From assembly GCF_026262505.1 (NCBI RefSeq), contig NC_067208.1, forward strand, positions 2,542,001 through 2,606,000: a stretch of DNA of 64,000 nt, read 5' to 3'. This DNA comes from Trichomonas vaginalis G3. Its lineage: Eukaryota; Parabasalia; Trichomonadida; Trichomonadidae. Under the pieces are notes generated by a model. It was not told the DNA's origin. It worked only from the letters and a program-made list of their open reading frames with translations, and made no database searches. The number at the start of each line of letters is the position of its first letter. Positions within the stretch are counted from its first letter, which is position 1. Made by a program: the position numbers and the translations under genes. Below are positions 49,339 through 59,700 of the stretch, in pieces.

Positions 49339-50298
49339 ATGACGAATCCGAACAAGGACCCCTATGTTTCTAAAGCGACAAAGAAAGCACTCATGATAAA
49401 AATCTTTAGTTCAACACCAAATGCTTGGTTTATGGATATCTTGGAAAAAATTCCGAGGTATAGAGAAGATGGACCACCATACTGGTTAATATTTGTTGGT
49501 CAAAACACAAGATACTGTGAAGCCATACCATTACAGTCCAAAGCTATTTTAGATATCTTAGCAGCTTTGACAATATTCGTTGACAAATACCATCCAACAA
49601 AACTGACATCTGACTGTGAAAGTTCTTTCAAATCAGATGATGTAAAAAACTATCTGTGTTCAAAAAATGTAAACCAATATTTCATTGTCGACCAAAACCA
49701 TTCTGCTCTTGGTGTCATTGACGGTTGTATAAAAATGTTAAGAGACTTAAACCAACCACAAGGTGGTGAAGCAAATGAAATGTCATATGACGACAAGTAT
49801 AGACACTTCTCCATGGCAAAGATGAGACAAGTTTTAAATATTTACAATAACCGTAAACAAAAAGGTTTGGGAAACCACTCCCCCGAAGAAATGAAAAACA
49901 ACCCTGACTTAGAGAAAGACTATATATTTAATAATTTAGTCAAAAGAGACAAACAAGAAAGAATGCCGGGCTTCAAACTTCAGAAAGGTGACAAAGTAAA
50001 AATAGAAATACCTAAACGCGACCCATATGAAAATACTATTGACTATGACAACAATGGGAACTCGACAGGTACTCACATTCGTGTTCGTAAAAATAGAAGA
50101 AAGTATACAAGAGAATATTATGAAGTTTTAGGCAAACATGGCAAAATGTACACACTGCAAGCAGAAGATAAAACTACTATTGTCAGACCTCGTTTCAAAC
50201 TTGTCAAAGTTCAAGGTGGTATACTTTCAAAGACAGTTCCTAACAAATATAAGACAACTCCTGACGAATATGCTAAAGAAGTTGAAAATGACGACTAA
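49339..50298 (+). CDS. Retroviral-like DDE integrase (E2 copy)
   Basis: Open, 319 residues. D33 and D92 and the acidic residue at 128 are in the same positions as in E1, and about six residues differ overall. It converges with the fibre gene, whose stop overlaps its own. Confidence 0.88.
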   Translation: MTNPNKDPYVSKATKKALMIKIFSSTPNAWFMDILEKIPRYREDGPPYWLIFVGQNTRYCEAIPLQSKAILDILAALTIFVDKYHPTKLTSDCESSFKSDDVKNYLCSKNVNQYFIVDQNHSALGVIDGCIKMLRDLNQPQGGEANEMSYDDKYRHFSMAKMRQVLNIYNNRKQKGLGNHSPEEMKNNPDLEKDYIFNNLVKRDKQERMPGFKLQKGDKVKIEIPKRDPYENTIDYDNNGNSTGTHIRVRKNRRKYTREYYEVLGKHGKMYTLQAEDKTTIVRPRFKLVKVQGGILSKTVPNKYKTTPDEYAKEVENDD

Positions 50299-52101
50299 GC
50301 AATTCTATACCATGCGTAAACTGTCATGTAAGGTGGCATGTATTCTTTACTTTGTCCCGTTGTTTGCGTATATCCTGAAACGAAATGTGTATGGTTTCCT
50401 TCTCCCTGTGTGTCATCCCAGTAACAATTTATAGCAAATTTAACGTCGTCTTTAACATCATATCCTTTACCTTTTGTCATTCCTGACCAATCCCAATATC
50501 TATGCTTATGCCAACCTGCTTGAGATGTACTTAAATCTATGTAGTGACTGTGTGCAGGTAAATTTTCACCTGAAATCGTTTTACTTCCACCTGTTTCCTT
50601 TGAAGAGTTTGCACAATACAAAAACCTGTCGACTATTTGTTCCCATGCACCAACACCAAACATTACTTGAGGACCTCTTGCATCCATAGATGTATAAATA
50701 GAACCTACTGGGTTCATTAAATCAAACATATGAGATATTATAGGATTGTCTTTTTGAACTTAAAATATAGTGCAGCTATTTCAGGTTTCTCCTGGTTTGT
50801 GTGTCAGAATATTTTTTATAATATAATCTTATGTTTTCAGGGTAGATAAAATCTTGACTATAATATTTATTTCTGTCATCTGTATAATAATATACTATTC
50901 TCGTTTTTTCTATTGCATTATATCTTTTATATCTATAATAATCTAAATATAATGTTAGCTTTTGTTCATCTACATGTGGTGTTCTGTCGTCATCTCCATA
51001 GTCATAATAATGTGGTGCCGGAGCTGGGTCAGGCAATGTCATATCTGCCATTTCATAAACTCTTAAATATTTCTTTTGTTCGTCTCCATATAAGTTTAAG
51101 TAGCAGTTGTTGTCTAATGGAACTTTAACTTGTGTACCATCATTCTTTTTATAGCTTACATACATTTCATTGTTATTTTTCGGAATGAGTTTATGCCGTG
51201 TACCATTTTCTAAGGACTGTACCAACTGCCATCTAAAATATTTATTTTCTTCATTGACAGAAAAGTCACCAACAATAGTTTCAATATTTTTTGTTCCTAT
51301 CAAACTTTGGTATATTTCATTGACATATGTTTTATCTGCTTTCTTTTCAAGGCTAACGTTTAAGTCTGTTATTTCAGATATAGAATGTGTATGTCCAACG
51401 TCACTTTTACTGTTTAAGGTTTCTTGTAAGTTTGTAATATTTGCAATGGTATGTGTATGTCCAACGTCACTTTTCCTGTTTAAGGTTTCTTGTAAGTTTG
51501 TAATATTTGCAATGGTATGTGTATGTCCAACGTCACTTTTACTGTTTAAGGTTTCTTGTAAGTTTGTAATATCAGATATAGAATGTGTATGAGTCTTATC
51601 TGCTTTTGTCTCTAATGTTTCCTTAAGACTTGGTATTTGGTTAATATAATGTATATGAGTCTCTTTAGAATATTCGTTTTCAGCTCTTGTCACTTCACTT
51701 GACATTTTATTGTCAACATATGTTTTGTCTGCTAGTTCAGGATGAGTATGTTCTTTTGTTGCATAAGCATTGTTAGCTCTTTCTTCTTCTTTTGCTATTG
51801 CATCGTCTACATATTCTTTGTCAGCTTTGTTGTTGTCAACATCTGCTTTCAAAAGAAGTTCATTTATAGGTTTCTCGTTTAAAGTTCCTTTTGTTGGATT
51901 TATACAGACAGTATTGTTCTTATTGTCTTGAAACAGAAACTCATCTGTCATTGGGTTTATTGTCAGTTTTAAGTCACCCCCTTTCAATGACTCAGATATC
52001 TTAGAATAGTTTGAAAAGTTTGTTGTGTTCTTATTTAGAGCTTGCATAATGAGTTGTCGGTTGTGTTGTATTTCTCTCATAGACGCTGTTTCATTTGACA
52101 T
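50295..52101 (-). pseudogene. Phage-like tail-collar fibre, E2 variant
   Basis: The N terminus (about 150 residues) and the C-terminal collar domain (NPVGSIYTSMDAR, DRFLYCANSS, PAHSHYIDL, PPYMTVYAWYR) match E1. The middle differs: three tandem HTHTIANITNLQETLN-type units, then an acidic Tyr-rich region (DPAPAPHYYDYGDDD) with no counterpart in E1. About one break. It reads as the same fibre with a different binding module. Confidence 0.75.
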
Positions 52102-52119
52102 TTTTATTATAGATAAAAT
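52102..52119. promoter_or_regulatory. 18-bp bidirectional promoter (E2)
   Basis: TTTTATTATAGATAAAAT lies between the fibre and the 282-family gene; near-palindromic like its E1 counterpart. Confidence 0.6.
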
Positions 52120-52968
52120 ATGCTTCCAATAGAAAAAGAAAATTCTAGAGTTGCTACAACTAAACCATTAGATGAACTTTTTACTAATGTCGGTCAAAAG
52201 TTTGAGACAGATACCGTAAAGCATGAAGGCTATCGTTTTGACTACCCATTAAGATGGTTAAGAGACCCATCTGTCACAAAGGCTATTGGCTTTCGAAGAA
52301 TAAAGTTTGTGTCTGTAGAAGATAAAAGTTTTCCATTTATTGTAAGGTTTCATATAGATTATACATCTGAAGGGCAACGAAAAATGTGGGAAGAAATTGA
52401 GCTAATACAAGTTGACCTCTCATCTTCTCTACAGGCTGCATTAAAAAATATAGAAGATAAAATAAATTCATGTTATGCAAAATATGCTGATGAATATGCG
52501 AATACCGATAGCACACTTTATGTGAGAATTGTATATGACAAACAAAATTCACAAGTGTCATTTCAAATCTACGAAGACAACCCAAAGAAAGACGAACAAA
52601 TATATACAGAATTCACTGCAATGTCATGGTATTATTTGCAAAGAATGTTAAATCAGAAAGTTGAACCTCCTTTAGCAAATATCTACAGTCGATATGCAAG
52701 AGATGAACCATATTTATTTAAAGATGTTTTCGACCCAGATGCTATTATTGTTCATGCTTCATTTTCTGGCGCCCAAAACTCTTTCTTATGCTTGGCAAAT
52801 GACTTTTACGAAAAACATACAAAGTTATACGAACCACCAAGTGGAAGTATTTCAGACTTTCAAGTATGGTTTACTACAGATGGAAGAAAAAGAATAATTC
52901 CATTATACCATGCGTTTTACTTAGAACTTAGTTTCATATACAACTACTATCGAACGGTAAAAATATAA
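52120..52968 (+). CDS. Conserved 282-residue Maverick protein
   Basis: This is the open reference copy of the family (also 5414-6261 and 10606-11466). Blocks: KPLDELFTNVGQKF, FDYPLRWLRDPSVTKAIGFRR, FPFIVRFHIDYTSEG, NSFLCLANDFYEK, FSDFQVWFTTDGRKRIIPLY, ELSFIYNYYRTVKI. There is no catalytic motif. Three copies across the two elements and its strand-rich pattern point to a structural protein. Function unknown. Confidence 0.65.
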   Translation: MLPIEKENSRVATTKPLDELFTNVGQKFETDTVKHEGYRFDYPLRWLRDPSVTKAIGFRRIKFVSVEDKSFPFIVRFHIDYTSEGQRKMWEEIELIQVDLSSSLQAALKNIEDKINSCYAKYADEYANTDSTLYVRIVYDKQNSQVSFQIYEDNPKKDEQIYTEFTAMSWYYLQRMLNQKVEPPLANIYSRYARDEPYLFKDVFDPDAIIVHASFSGAQNSFLCLANDFYEKHTKLYEPPSGSISDFQVWFTTDGRKRIIPLYHAFYLELSFIYNYYRTVKI

Positions 52969-53004
52969 TTTTTTAATACGGTTGAGGTGTTGGAAGTTAG
53001 TATA

Positions 53005-53051
53005 CATATCTTCAGTACGGTGGCACTGCGCGCCATCTTACCGAAGATATG
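53005..53051. terminator. Long imperfect hairpin at the end of E1/E2 similarity
   Basis: CATATCTTCAGTACGGTGGC pairs with 53032-53051 in about 17 of 21 positions around a GC-rich loop. It lies directly after the point (about 53000) where E2 stops matching E1. It may be a structural end or a transcription stop; the type is uncertain. Confidence 0.35.
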
Positions 53052-53247
53052 TCAATCTGGCACTTTACAAAACCACTAACGTATATTTTACATCACAGAT
53101 GCAATATTTCTAATAACCTTAAACTATTTCTGCCACGTAAAGTATTTATCACATAAACCACCTCATCTCACCTCTCTGTACGTTATATATTGTGCGCAGG
53201 TCATTGCCCATGGCAACTCCCCGCGACACAATGCACGTGCATGAAAA

Positions 53248-53312
53248 AATAAACGTTCTCACTAACGTTCTCACTAACGTACACACTAACGTTCCCACTA
53301 ATGTTCTCACTT
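53248..53312. repeat. 12-bp tandem repeats
   Basis: Five units of AACGTTCTCACT with minor changes. Confidence 0.8.
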
Positions 53313-53633
53313 ACAAAAGTATTGCAACTCCTCCCATTGCTGTGCTTCACATAACAGCTCATAATCTTCTGACTCACTACTGTCGCTCCAATCGTCTGAG
53401 TCAAAGTCGCTGTCATAATTAATGTTTATAAGTTTTGACAAATGTAATGAAACACGCTTACCGTTTGTATCTACTGCTTGTATATATCTTCCATTATGTT
53501 TGCTATCATAAATGCTTAAACTAACTTTACCCTTTCTCCCTCGTATCTGATAGAATGTATTCTCACGCGGAACGAAGAACAAGTTCTTGAACTCATGACC
53601 GTTGTAGTTTGTTATCTCAATAGTTTTCGTCAT
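53307..53633 (-). CDS. 108-residue protein with acidic patch
   Basis: I take the start as MTKTIEITNYNGHEF at 53633. A small beta-rich body (FFVPRENTFYQIRGRKGKVSL, GRYIQAVDTNGKRVSLHL) recalls the C-terminal part of the HNH proteins (for example 10400-10580). An Asp/Ser tail (DSDFDSDDWSDSSESED) follows. It may be a stand-alone relative of that unassigned domain. Function unknown. Confidence 0.5.
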   Translation of the reverse strand: MTKTIEITNYNGHEFKNLFFVPRENTFYQIRGRKGKVSLSIYDSKHNGRYIQAVDTNGKRVSLHLSKLININYDSDFDSDDWSDSSESEDYELLCEAQQWEELQYFCK

Positions 53634-53709
53634 TACATCCAAATAAAAATTTTCAGTAAAAATAAAACTAACGTTAAAAATTTCTCATAACATAAACGTT
53701 CTCATTGCT

Positions 53710-53988
53710 TTATAACTCTCTTCCTTTCTCCAACTCTTCTAACTTCTTCTTAAGTTCAGCAATGTTGTCCTCATGAAGTTTAATCTTTCTCAAAATTCCT
53801 TCTTTATCTAATGATTGCTTTATCTTTCTAAACTGAACTCTACCATCCTTCATAGTATGAATGTAAAAACCTTCTGGAATAGTTCCTGATTTAATGTATT
53901 CTACCAAAAACTTTTGTTTCATTGCTTCAGTGACTTTAGTCGTCATTTCAATCAAAGGTGAAGCTAGCACAGCGATAATGGATTTCAT
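53710..53988 (-). CDS. Small coiled-coil protein
   Basis: A 92-residue open frame; the first ATG is at 53988 and a second at 53946 is equally good. EYIKSGTIPEGFYIHTMKDGRVQFRK is followed by a heptad-rich helix (IAELKKKLEELEKG). Unknown function. Confidence 0.5.
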   Translation of the reverse strand: MKSIIAVLASPLIEMTTKVTEAMKQKFLVEYIKSGTIPEGFYIHTMKDGRVQFRKIKQSLDKEGILRKIKLHEDNIAELKKKLEELEKGREL

Positions 53989-54590
53989 GACTTTTTAGTA
54001 TTTCATGCAATCTTAACAGATAGCCTTACAAGTACTTCCAGTGTCCCTAGCTGTCCCTCCTTTTTATATAACTCCATGACATTTATAATCTCGCGAAACT
54101 TAACAGGTAGCATAACAGATTAAAATCAGATGAGGTTTTGAACCAAAATTTCTAAGCAACGTTGTCAAGGATTTTGAGGAACTAGGGACAGAGTGTGGCA
54201 AAGTCCAAGATTTAATTTATCTTCATCTGTTTCATCAGCTATCTCATCTAATATGCCAATATTTTATTCATAACTTGTGGCAAACTCACTAACTTTCATT
54301 ATGTTCATCTGCATGCTTCATCTGATAGAAAGTATGACTTTCATTAACTCTGTGAGATAATGAAAACTACTAGGGACAGAGACCATGGCAAAGTTTATGA
54401 CTTTCATTATTTCCAGAACTTAATGAAAACTACTAGGGACAGAGACCATGGCAAAGTTCATGATTTAATTTATTCTCTCACTAACAACAAACACAAACTC
54501 CAACACTAACATCAAGTACTAACTTCAGCACAAATGACAAACACTAACAACAAACACAAACTCCAACACTAACGACAAAAATAAATGTCC
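53989..54590. repeat. Intergenic region with dispersed repeats
   Basis: Three copies of ACTAGGGACAGAG followed by TGGCAAAGT lie near 54188, 54370 and 54432. Two copies of ACAAACACAAACTCCAACAC lie near 54488 and 54552. No gene seen. Confidence 0.6.
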
Positions 54591-56963
54591 TCACTTCTTA
54601 ACAAAGTAATATGTGCTTCTTACACCACCATAGCTCAAACGTTTCTTTTCAAACATCGATTGAAACTTATTTTGAGCCATTGGCTTTAGTCTCTTTTTCT
54701 TCAAATACGCCAAGAAATCTTCTTCACATCTTTTCACTTCATAGCCTTCTTTAAACTCCTCCTTGTTAAGTTCTATGAAATCCTTTATCTCATTCTTTGT
54801 TGCAATGGCTTCTTCACGAACGACATCGTGAACTATTTCATCATTGCATTCATGTATGACCTCCTTACTGTTCTCATGAACTATTTCAACACTGTTCTCA
54901 TGTATGACCTCCTCACTGTTCTCATGAACTATTTCATCATTGCATTCATGTATGACCTCCTCACTGTTCTCATGAACTATTTCATCATTGCATTCATGTA
55001 TGACCTCCTCACTGTTCTCATGAACTATTTCATCATTGCATTCATGTATGACCTCCTCACTGTTCTCATGAACTATTTCAACACTGTTCTCATGAACGAC
55101 CTCCTTACTGTCTTTCATAAGCGTTTCAAAGTCTCCTTTACTCATTACTTCAATCTCATGCTGTTCACAGTAGTACTTAAACTCACTGTATATGTCTTTG
55201 TTGTATGTTATATTGCTTCCCATGTACTCCATGAATTTTTCAAGCACTTCCTCATAATTCACTGTTTCTTTCTTTCCACGACCTTCTAATATCATACTTG
55301 CTTCGTAAATATAACTTCTTGCAGAACCGTCTCGCTTTCTACTTCTCTTCACAAATTCTCTCATCTTGCCACCAAATACATTTGAACTACATGCAAAGAA
55401 TTCATTCTCCTTCGCAAATTCTTTATATCTTCTGTAGCACTCTGTACAATTCCATCCGGATACAAACTTTTCATAGAACTCCTCGTAAAACATTTGGTAA
55501 GGTGTTTTGTTCATTTCGATGAGTTCTTGTTTAGCCCTGGTGAATGGTATCTTCCTTACATCAAATTCACTTAAATCTTTCTTCATGAAGTACGTCAGTA
55601 AGTTTGAATAAAACTCTTCATTAAAGCTTTCAATGAGATTTGAGAAATATTCGTAATTTCCTTTGTATCTGCTGCTTACGTCAATGACAACAAATCTTCT
55701 GTCGTCTTTATCAATCTTTACTGAGTTGAAGTTGTTAGATATCATGATGATATTACAAACATTCTCTGTCTTTCTTACTGGCTGACACTTCTGATTTAAG
55801 TCCAACTGAGTCTCTGTTACTATTGACTTTAGTGCGTCGTGGTTCATGACCTTAGACGTATCGCATGAGCTTAGTTCATTGCATACGATGAGCTTCATGT
55901 TCTCAATAGCAGCATTGAATCTACCAACCACATTCTCTATTGCCGTTATATTATTGTTGGCGTACTTGCTAATGAGCTCGCATAGAACATTACTAAGTAC
56001 ATTCTTACCAGTTCCTTGCTTTCCTATTAACAAAAGTACTGTTCCAGTCTTTCCACAAGGATTTTGAACGATGTAGGCGAACCAGTTCAAAACATACTCA
56101 TAAAGCTCTTCATCCTCATTACATATGACATCGTGAACATGTTTCAAATATCCTTCAATAACGCTTTCATCTACTTCATTCAGTACCTCATACTCATATC
56201 CTCTGAAATAGCTGTAAATGTCATCTCTTTCGTCAAAGAATCTCATGCCTGACTTCATAAGATAGTTCTTGTTCTGACCCGCTTCATAAATCATCAGTGC
56301 GTTCACATCCTTCTCCTCAATACGTCCTACATAAACACTCTTCATGAGCTTATTGAATTCCTTGCTATCTACTGACACAAGTGTTGTTGTGTCTCGTATT
56401 CCATCATAATCTTTCACTAGATATGTCATACGTGCTCCGTCAATAACAACAACACATCTTCTTAAGTCATTTATAACACTAGCTATGTCAATACCTTCTT
56501 CACTCATGTACTTATTTTTCCTCAAGTCCTTTAGTGTGAAAGTGTCTCTAAGTTCTATTTCAAACAATTCATTTACACATCCTTTGCAATACTTCTCTAT
56601 AAAATATTTCTGTCGTTCTTTACTAAGTTTCTTAACAGCTCTAAAGAACCATGTGTTTTGACTCAAACATCCTTCACAACTTCTCTCATTCATTCCTAGT
56701 TCTTTCATGTCATTATCTTCAACCTCTATGGTCTCATTGACTAAGGTCAAAGGGTTCTTAGTCATTGCTGGTCTTATCTGAAACAATGTTTGTGCAACAG
56801 GTTTAACTAGTTCAGCAACGTCCTTCCTTAATATGAATAGCTGTTTCCACTCATCTTTGCTAACAGTTCTTTCATAACCACTGACAGTAATGATTTCATT
56901 TGCTGACCTTAGACACTTATGTTCTATCATTGTATTGCTTTTGTGTAAGGCTTTCGTGAGCAT
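54591..56963 (-). CDS. Large SF3 helicase (D5-like) with zinc motif and repeat tail
   Basis: A 790-residue open frame. C96-x2-C99 and C126-x2-C129 form a probable zinc ribbon. Walker A GKQGTGKN is at 314-321, followed by the SF3 motifs LIVCNELSSCD, IIMISNN and DDRRFVVID. After about residue 625 comes a tract of alternating 8-residue units, HENSEEVI and HECNDEIV, eleven or so in number, and then a Lys-rich end domain. The role is replicative unwinding for the element. It is clearly different in sequence from the E1/E2 helicases, so it comes from another lineage. The N-terminal part overlaps a separate upstream frame (56927-57310). Confidence 0.82.
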   Translation of the reverse strand: MLTKALHKSNTMIEHKCLRSANEIITVSGYERTVSKDEWKQLFILRKDVAELVKPVAQTLFQIRPAMTKNPLTLVNETIEVEDNDMKELGMNERSCEGCLSQNTWFFRAVKKLSKERQKYFIEKYCKGCVNELFEIELRDTFTLKDLRKNKYMSEEGIDIASVINDLRRCVVVIDGARMTYLVKDYDGIRDTTTLVSVDSKEFNKLMKSVYVGRIEEKDVNALMIYEAGQNKNYLMKSGMRFFDERDDIYSYFRGYEYEVLNEVDESVIEGYLKHVHDVICNEDEELYEYVLNWFAYIVQNPCGKTGTVLLLIGKQGTGKNVLSNVLCELISKYANNNITAIENVVGRFNAAIENMKLIVCNELSSCDTSKVMNHDALKSIVTETQLDLNQKCQPVRKTENVCNIIMISNNFNSVKIDKDDRRFVVIDVSSRYKGNYEYFSNLIESFNEEFYSNLLTYFMKKDLSEFDVRKIPFTRAKQELIEMNKTPYQMFYEEFYEKFVSGWNCTECYRRYKEFAKENEFFACSSNVFGGKMREFVKRSRKRDGSARSYIYEASMILEGRGKKETVNYEEVLEKFMEYMGSNITYNKDIYSEFKYYCEQHEIEVMSKGDFETLMKDSKEVVHENSVEIVHENSEEVIHECNDEIVHENSEEVIHECNDEIVHENSEEVIHECNDEIVHENSEEVIHENSVEIVHENSKEVIHECNDEIVHDVVREEAIATKNEIKDFIELNKEEFKEGYEVKRCEEDFLAYLKKKRLKPMAQNKFQSMFEKKRLSYGGVRSTYYFVKK
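54830..55110. repeat. 24-bp tandem repeats inside the helicase gene
   Basis: In-frame 24-bp units encode the alternating HENSEEVI / HECNDEIV octapeptides. The antisense strand is also open here only because of the repeat. Confidence 0.85.
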
Positions 56964-57310
56964 AGGTTGTATATGTCATTCCTGCAATGTTCATTCATGC
57001 CAATAGTACTAAATCCTTTCTTTGCTGTTGAGTGCATAATATCCATTAGTTCCTGTGTTCGTATTGCTGTCTCATAAAATACAACAAGACCTTTGTCATC
57101 TATGACGTACTTACCGAAAACATTGCTTATATTCTTTAACCATGAAATAACATCCTCATTCATGCTGTCAAACATGAAGTAAGGTCTTACATACTCTTCA
57201 CTTATAAGATACTCCACAAAGTACTTGTTAAGCTCTATGTCCTCGTGAGCGATTTCATTAGGTTTGATATTAGTTCCTTTTGTCATTGCTGTCATGTACT
57301 TCACTCTCAT
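56927..57310 (-). pseudogene. N-terminal part of a primase-helicase-like gene
   Basis: The first ATG is near 57310 (MRVKYMTAMTKG). Acidic helical sequence (EYLISEEYVRPYFMFDSMNED, WLKNISNVFGKYVIDDKG) precedes and slightly overlaps the helicase frame. It is probably the front of the same gene family. About one break. Confidence 0.5.
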
Positions 57311-57410
57311 AGTTCCTTTCAATAGCGTAAAAATACTTCATTGTTTCATAACTGCTCTAAATTCTGTTCAAAATTCGTACAACATAACTTTTTAACATTA
57401 GTGAAAGAAC

Positions 57411-58114
57411 ATGAGCGAAACAACAACATCTAACATTACAGAAGAAGTCAATGACAATGCCGATGAAAACATTACAGAAGGAGCTAGTGAAAATATTGAC
57501 GAGTTCAGTGAGGAAGAAGATATTGAGGACGTCAATGAGAACGTTAGTGGGGAACAAACTCAATGGGAAACATTGAGAAATCATGAAGATTATGAGATTT
57601 GTACGACATATCCTTTTACTATTCGTCGAAAGAAAGACAAACATATTATGAGTGAATGCTTAAATAATTATGGTTATATTGTGCTTAGTTTAAACAACAA
57701 AATGTACTTAAAGCATAGAATTATTGCAGAACAGTGGATTGAAAATCCAAACAATTTGAAAGAAATAGACCATATAAATCATGATAGAACGGACAACAGA
57801 ATCTCAAACCTTCGTTGGTGTTCTAGATCTGAAAACAATAGAAATAAAAGCAAGTATGGTGATATAGTTTATGAGTTCGTTGATGAAATATCTGACGAAG
57901 CTGTTGAAATAACAGATTATGGTAAGCATTCGTTTGAGTTCTAGTACTATGTTGAGAATGAGGACGCATTCTATTATTATACAGGTCTAACTATCGAAAA
58001 CTTCATATAAACTTTACAAAAACAGGTGCTGCTTATGTTTGTATGATAGATACAGAAAACAAGAGTGTAATCTTATTCATAAACAAATTCAAACGCTTGT
58101 ACGGCTTCATGTAG
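57411..58114 (+). pseudogene. HNH endonuclease related to the E1 gene
   Basis: The start at 57411 is followed by an acidic Asn/Glu-rich leader of about 45 residues absent from the E1 gene. Then come NUMOD4-like WETLRNHEDYEICTTYPF, the HNH motif IDHINHDRTDNRISNLRW and RSENNRNKSKYGD. The C-terminal domain ends near 58114 (KRLYGFM). It contains one of the two AGATCT sites that are not in a dyad. About one or two breaks. Confidence 0.75.
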
Positions 58115-59085
58115 GACAAACATTATTTTTCAACACTAACGCCAACACGTAGGACAAACATTCATGACTAACATTACTGTATAACATAGACACTAACTTC
58201 ATCGAAACTAAACGTAAATGTTTTGTCAAGATTTCATCGTAAATGTTTTGTCATGATTTCTTTGTATATGCTTTGTCAAGACTTTGTCAAGATTTCATCG
58301 TAAATGTTTTGTCAAGATTTCATCGTAAATGTTTTGTCATGATTTCATCGTAAATGTTTTGTCATGCTTTCATCGTAAATGCTTTGTCATGATTTCATCG
58401 TAAATGTTTTGTCATGATTTCATCGTAAATGCTTTGTCATGATTTCATCGTAAATGCTTTGTCGAACTTAAACGTAAATGTTTTCAGTGTCACCACGTCA
58501 CCATGTCACCAGGTTATTTAACTTCTCTTAAAATTACTGACAACATGACATTTTGACAACAACACAGGAAATAAATGTTATCGTTTATGTTTTCATTAAT
58601 GATTTCATAAATGTTTTGTCATGACTTCATGGTAAATGTTTTGTCATGACTTCATCGTAAATGCTTTGTCATGATTTCTTCGTAAATGTTTTGTCATGAT
58701 TTCATCGAAACTAAACGTATATGTTTTGTTATGACTTCATCGAAACTAAACGTATATGTTTTGTTATGACTTCATCGTATATGTTTTGTTATGACTTCAT
58801 CGTATATGTTTTGTTATGACTTCATCGTAAATGTTTTGTCATGACTTCATCGTAAATGTTTTGTCATGACTTCATCGTAAACACTTTGTCAAACATGAAC
58901 GTAAACACTTTGTCAAGACTTCATCGTAAATGATTTGTCAAGACTTCTTCGTAAATGATTTGTCAAGACTTCATCGTAAACACTTTGTCAAACATGAACG
59001 TAAACACTTTGTCAAAAACTTCATCGTAATGAGTGTAAATGACCCAAAAATAATGTTTACGTTAATGGTTTCCGGTTATTCAATA

Positions 59086-59432
59086 ATGAATTATTTTTGA
59101 ATAACTGAGGGTGTCACTACGTCACCATGTGTCACTCGGTTAATTAACTTCTCTGAAAAAATGAGACAACATGACATTTTGACAACACAGCGGGGGAGGG
59201 TATTTATGAATTATTTTTGAAGAAACTGAAGGTGTCACTACGTCACCATGTGTCACTCGGTTAATTAACTTCTCTGAAAAAAATGAGACAACATGACATT
59301 TTGACAACACAGCGGGGAGGGTATTTATGAATTATTTTTGAAGAACTGAAGGTGTCACTACGTCACCATGTGTCACTCGGTTAATTAACTTCTCTGAAAA
59401 AATGAGACAACATGACATTTTGACAACACAGC
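59086..59432. repeat. 120-bp tandem repeat, three copies
   Basis: Units start at 59086, 59206 and 59327 (ATGAATTATTTTTGAA). Each holds GTGTCACTACGTCACCATG and a TTAATTAACTTCTC block. Inverted copies are at 63450-63610 and 63850-64000, and a diverged one is at 58490-58575. Confidence 0.85.
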
Positions 59433-59700
59433 ACTTCGTCAAAATGTGATGTCGTGTATCGTGTATCGTGTATCAAATACAAAAAAAATGAAAGGGAAAT
59501 GAAGAAAGGAGTTTGTAAGCTCATAAAATGCTTGTTTTGAGGTCAAGCAAAAGTGGCTCGACCGTATTCGTTCATCCAAAACTCAAGAATTTCCTGCATT
59601 TTAGTACTATTGAGAAATCTGTTTAAATGGTTTAACCTTCCCGCTTCTCTTAAAATTACTGACAACATGACATTTTGATAACAGTCCTGGAAATAAATTT
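59433..59700. other. Non-iteron island
   Basis: TCGTGTA repeated three times (59450-59474), then about 150 bp without a clear frame, ending with a partial copy of the 120-bp repeat. Nothing further recognised. Confidence 0.4.

Larger units (their letters stand above)
29661..53000. mobile_element. Polinton/Maverick element E2, left end present
   Basis: It begins with an A run (29661-29668) and GTAGTGGGGCTTCC, the Maverick TIR. The gene order is the mirror of E1: large protein, major capsid, 139-residue gene, minor capsid, helicase, packaging ATPase, a block of small genes and DNA polymerase B, then 194-residue protein, 133-residue protein, integrase, fibre and the 282-family gene. Sequence similarity to E1 stops near 53000, and no right TIR was found in the window. 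At least about ten breaks, plus one hAT-like insertion in the capsid gene. High identity to E1 indicates a young copy. Confidence 0.9.

Noticed and set aside
54828-55289. 153-codon antisense frame under the helicase
   Set aside because: It is the reverse reading of the 24-bp repeats; the sense frame has clear helicase motifs.
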